Below are positions 6,701 to 7,881 of a DNA stretch of 7,881 nt, in pieces; position 1 is the first letter of the stretch; every line of letters starts with the position of its first letter. Source of the stretch: Candidatus Bathyarchaeota archaeon (GTDB lineage: Archaea; Thermoproteota; Bathyarchaeia; RBG-16-48-13; GCA-020355125). Position numbers and translations under genes: made by a program. A model generated the notes under the pieces. That model did not search any database and was not told where the DNA came from. It saw only the letters and a list, made by a program, of their open reading frames with translations. The stretch lies in NCBI GenBank assembly GCA_030617005.1, contig JAUWWH010000030.1, positions 1-7,881 on the forward strand. Direction: 5' to 3'.

Positions 6701-6840
6701 GCCGGGAAATATTCGTTGCCAAGGCATAGAAGCCTCAATAGGGGATGGCAGAATGGCATTGCGCTGGACTTTCCTTATGGAAACAGATTCGAAATCCAGT
6801 GGTCCTTTGGATCGTGGGGGTTCAAATCCTCCTCCCGGCG
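6701..6840 (+). tRNA. tRNA-Ser(CGA) with two apparent noncanonical introns
   Basis: Decodes UCG. Exon parts: acceptor GCCGGGA (6701-6707) pairs fully with TCCCGGC (6833-6839), discriminator G at 6840, CCA not encoded. After the insertion: TG (6746-6747), D-stem GCAG (6748-6751) / TTGC (6759-6762) with AATGGCA loop, G26 (6763), anticodon stem CTGGA (6764-6768) / TCCAG (6795-6799). The long variable arm has stem GGTCC-TTT-GGATC (6801-6813), as expected for Ser; then T-stem GGGGG (6816-6820) / CCTCC (6828-6832) with loop TTCAAAT. A 7-nt loop CT-CGA-AA results only if 19 bases (6770-6788 or 6771-6789) are removed. A 38-nt insertion (6708-6745, or shifted left by up to 4 because GGGA recurs at both ends) separates acceptor from D-arm; without its removal only 4 acceptor pairs form. 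Unspliced, the acceptor stem and loop fail, so splicing is required. Confidence 0.9.
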
Positions 6841-7126
6841 CTAGTTCATATTAAATCTTTAGAATCATAAAGACACTGAAACAAATACTCTCCTGAAAAG
6901 CTCAAGGAGAGCTACTATATCTCAAAAAATAAAGTTATTACCCTAATCTTTAGATTAAAGCGATTTGAAATGGAAGTCTATCTATGTATTTGATAAACAA
7001 TATTTTGTTAAAATGTTTTAAAATAGGTCAGATTGATGTAGCCTTAAATATGTAGTACCAATTAAGGTGTAGGATAGATAAATAGGAGGATTCTCCCCGT
7101 TTTTATGTTTGTAATTTTTATTATTA
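6841..7126 (+). promoter_or_regulatory. thiL upstream region: hairpins, TATA-like box, displaced Shine-Dalgarno
   Basis: After the tRNA, CTCTCCT (6888-6894) / AGGAGAG (6905-6911) forms a 7-bp hairpin, and TAATC-TTTA-GATTA (6944-6957) a smaller one; AATCTTTAGA occurs twice (6854-6863, 6945-6954). CTTAAATAT at 7043-7051 is a good archaeal TATA box, predicting a start near 7075. GGAGGA at 7085-7090 is a strong Shine-Dalgarno but lies 36 bases before the thiL ATG; it serves better the ATG at 7105, which opens a 10-codon frame ending at 7137. No gene beyond that is seen here. Confidence 0.5.
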
Positions 7127-7881
7127 ATGGGAGTTGAACGAACCTTGTCAAAAGCAAGTGAAATAGGAGAACGAAAAATAATTGAGCTCTTGATTAAAAA
7201 CTTTAATCAAATGCCTGAGATGGTGATTCCTTTTGGCGATGATGTCAGTGCAGTATCAATTGATAAGACGCAGTTAGCTATTTTGAAGACTGATATGCTC
7301 GTAGGAGAGACGGACATCCCACCAGGTATGACTCTTTGGCAAGCAGCAAGAAAAGCGATTATTATGACCATAAGCGATCTTGCATCAAAAGGGGTTAAAC
7401 CTATGGCCCTACTTATTGCACTTGGACTTCCCCGAGAAACTTCAAGAGAAAAGATCGAGGAGATTGCTAGAGGTCTAAACGCAGGAGCGCGGGAGTATGA
7501 TGTTTATATAATCGGTGGGGATACAGGGGAAACATCAGACCTTATTATTTGTTGCATTGCCTTTGGTGTAACCGTGAAAAAAAAATTGATAACACGGAGT
7601 GGTGCAAAGGCAGGGGACATCCTGGCAGTAACGGGGTTTTTTGGAAAGACGGGAGCTGGATTGAAGATGCTCATTGATGGATTGAAGGTACCTCTAAGGA
7701 TTAGGAAGAGTTTACTTAAAGCGGTCTACTTACCTAAAGCCCGCCTTAGGGAAGGTTTAATCTTAGCCAGTTTAGGAGGTATATCAGCTTCAATAGATTC
7801 AAGTGATGGATTAGCAATTAGCCTGCATGAACTTAAAAAGATGTCGAACGTTGGTTTCACAATAACGGAGTTACCAATAGC
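7127..7881 (+). CDS. thiL: Thiamine-monophosphate kinase-like (ThiL) protein, 3' truncated by window edge
   Basis: ThiL phosphorylates thiamine monophosphate with ATP to give thiamine diphosphate, the last step of the cofactor pathway; it belongs to the PurM/AIR synthetase superfamily. The 251 visible residues show the expected order: the metal-binding FGDDVSAV (36-43), KTDMLVGETDIPPGM (54-68), SDLASKGVKPMALLIALGLP (83-102), the GGDTGE loop (130-135) and SIDSSDGLA (222-230, equivalent to the ISDGL motif). The full protein is usually about 300-330 residues, so the last fifth or so is missing. In-frame TAA at 7112 limits the start to ATG 7127 or TTG 7145; GGAG at 7130-7133 would be 11 bases before TTG 7145, so that alternative is real. 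Archaeal paralogues exist, so substrate is inferred from motifs. No TPP riboswitch motif was seen upstream. Confidence 0.9.
   Translation, partial: MGVERTLSKASEIGERKIIELLIKNFNQMPEMVIPFGDDVSAVSIDKTQLAILKTDMLVGETDIPPGMTLWQAARKAIIMTISDLASKGVKPMALLIALGLPRETSREKIEEIARGLNAGAREYDVYIIGGDTGETSDLIICCIAFGVTVKKKLITRSGAKAGDILAVTGFFGKTGAGLKMLIDGLKVPLRIRKSLLKAVYLPKARLREGLILASLGGISASIDSSDGLAISLHELKKMSNVGFTITELPI

Noticed and set aside
7021..7126. Possible TPP riboswitch before thiL
   Set aside because: The conserved CTGAGA and ACCTGA-type core elements are not found in the leader.
1..7881. CRISPR array, insertion sequence or transposase
   Set aside because: No regularly spaced repeats, no terminal inverted repeats flanking a gene and no transposase-like product were seen on either strand.

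Overview
The window is archaeal. It contains the C-terminal half of a TATA-binding protein, a geranylgeranyl-reductase family flavoprotein (archaeal lipid type), a DUF2070 membrane protein (a family known to me only from archaea), an archease relic, a ThiL-type kinase, and a tRNA-Ser interrupted by introns with no encoded CCA. The sequence is AT-rich and the genes are separated by long, poorly coding gaps. A Thermoproteota/Bathyarchaeia-like source is my best guess, but that is inference and not proven.

Layout. 1-263 is the end of tbp (+), with an extreme codon bias: 83 of 86 sense codons end in A or C, the other three are ATG, and none ends in T. 264-1397 holds a minus-strand small Cys-rich ORF (701-901). 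Apparent continuations of it in other frames run down to 416, joined by shifts at two A6 runs, so this is probably a decaying or frameshifted gene. The rest of that gap has hairpins and the promoter of the next gene. 1398-3695 is a probable two-gene operon: a geranylgeranyl reductase-like FAD enzyme and, 15 bases later, a UPF0104/LPG-synthase-type multipass membrane protein. 3964-5790 encodes a 608-residue DUF2070 protein with its own TATA-like boxes. 5791-6061 carries a small broken gene (+). 6092-6569 is an archease gene (-) with an in-frame stop and three frame changes; it is clearly dead. 6701-6840 is tRNA-Ser(CGA). The 3' part of thiL's leader and the first 251 codons of thiL follow and run off the window end.

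How it fits together. The first operon points to membrane isoprenoid lipid maturation or lipid-linked transport. ThiL makes thiamine diphosphate. The most unusual element is the tRNA-Ser(CGA). Its 7-bp acceptor stem and complete cloverleaf are recovered only if a 38-nt segment near position 3-8 and a 19-nt segment in the anticodon loop (32/33 or 33/34) are both removed. The dead gene beside it is an archease, a family that assists the RtcB ligase which seals spliced tRNA halves. The link between these two neighbours is only suggestive. At least one, and probably three, decayed genes lie among four undamaged long reading frames, so sequencing error alone is an unlikely explanation.
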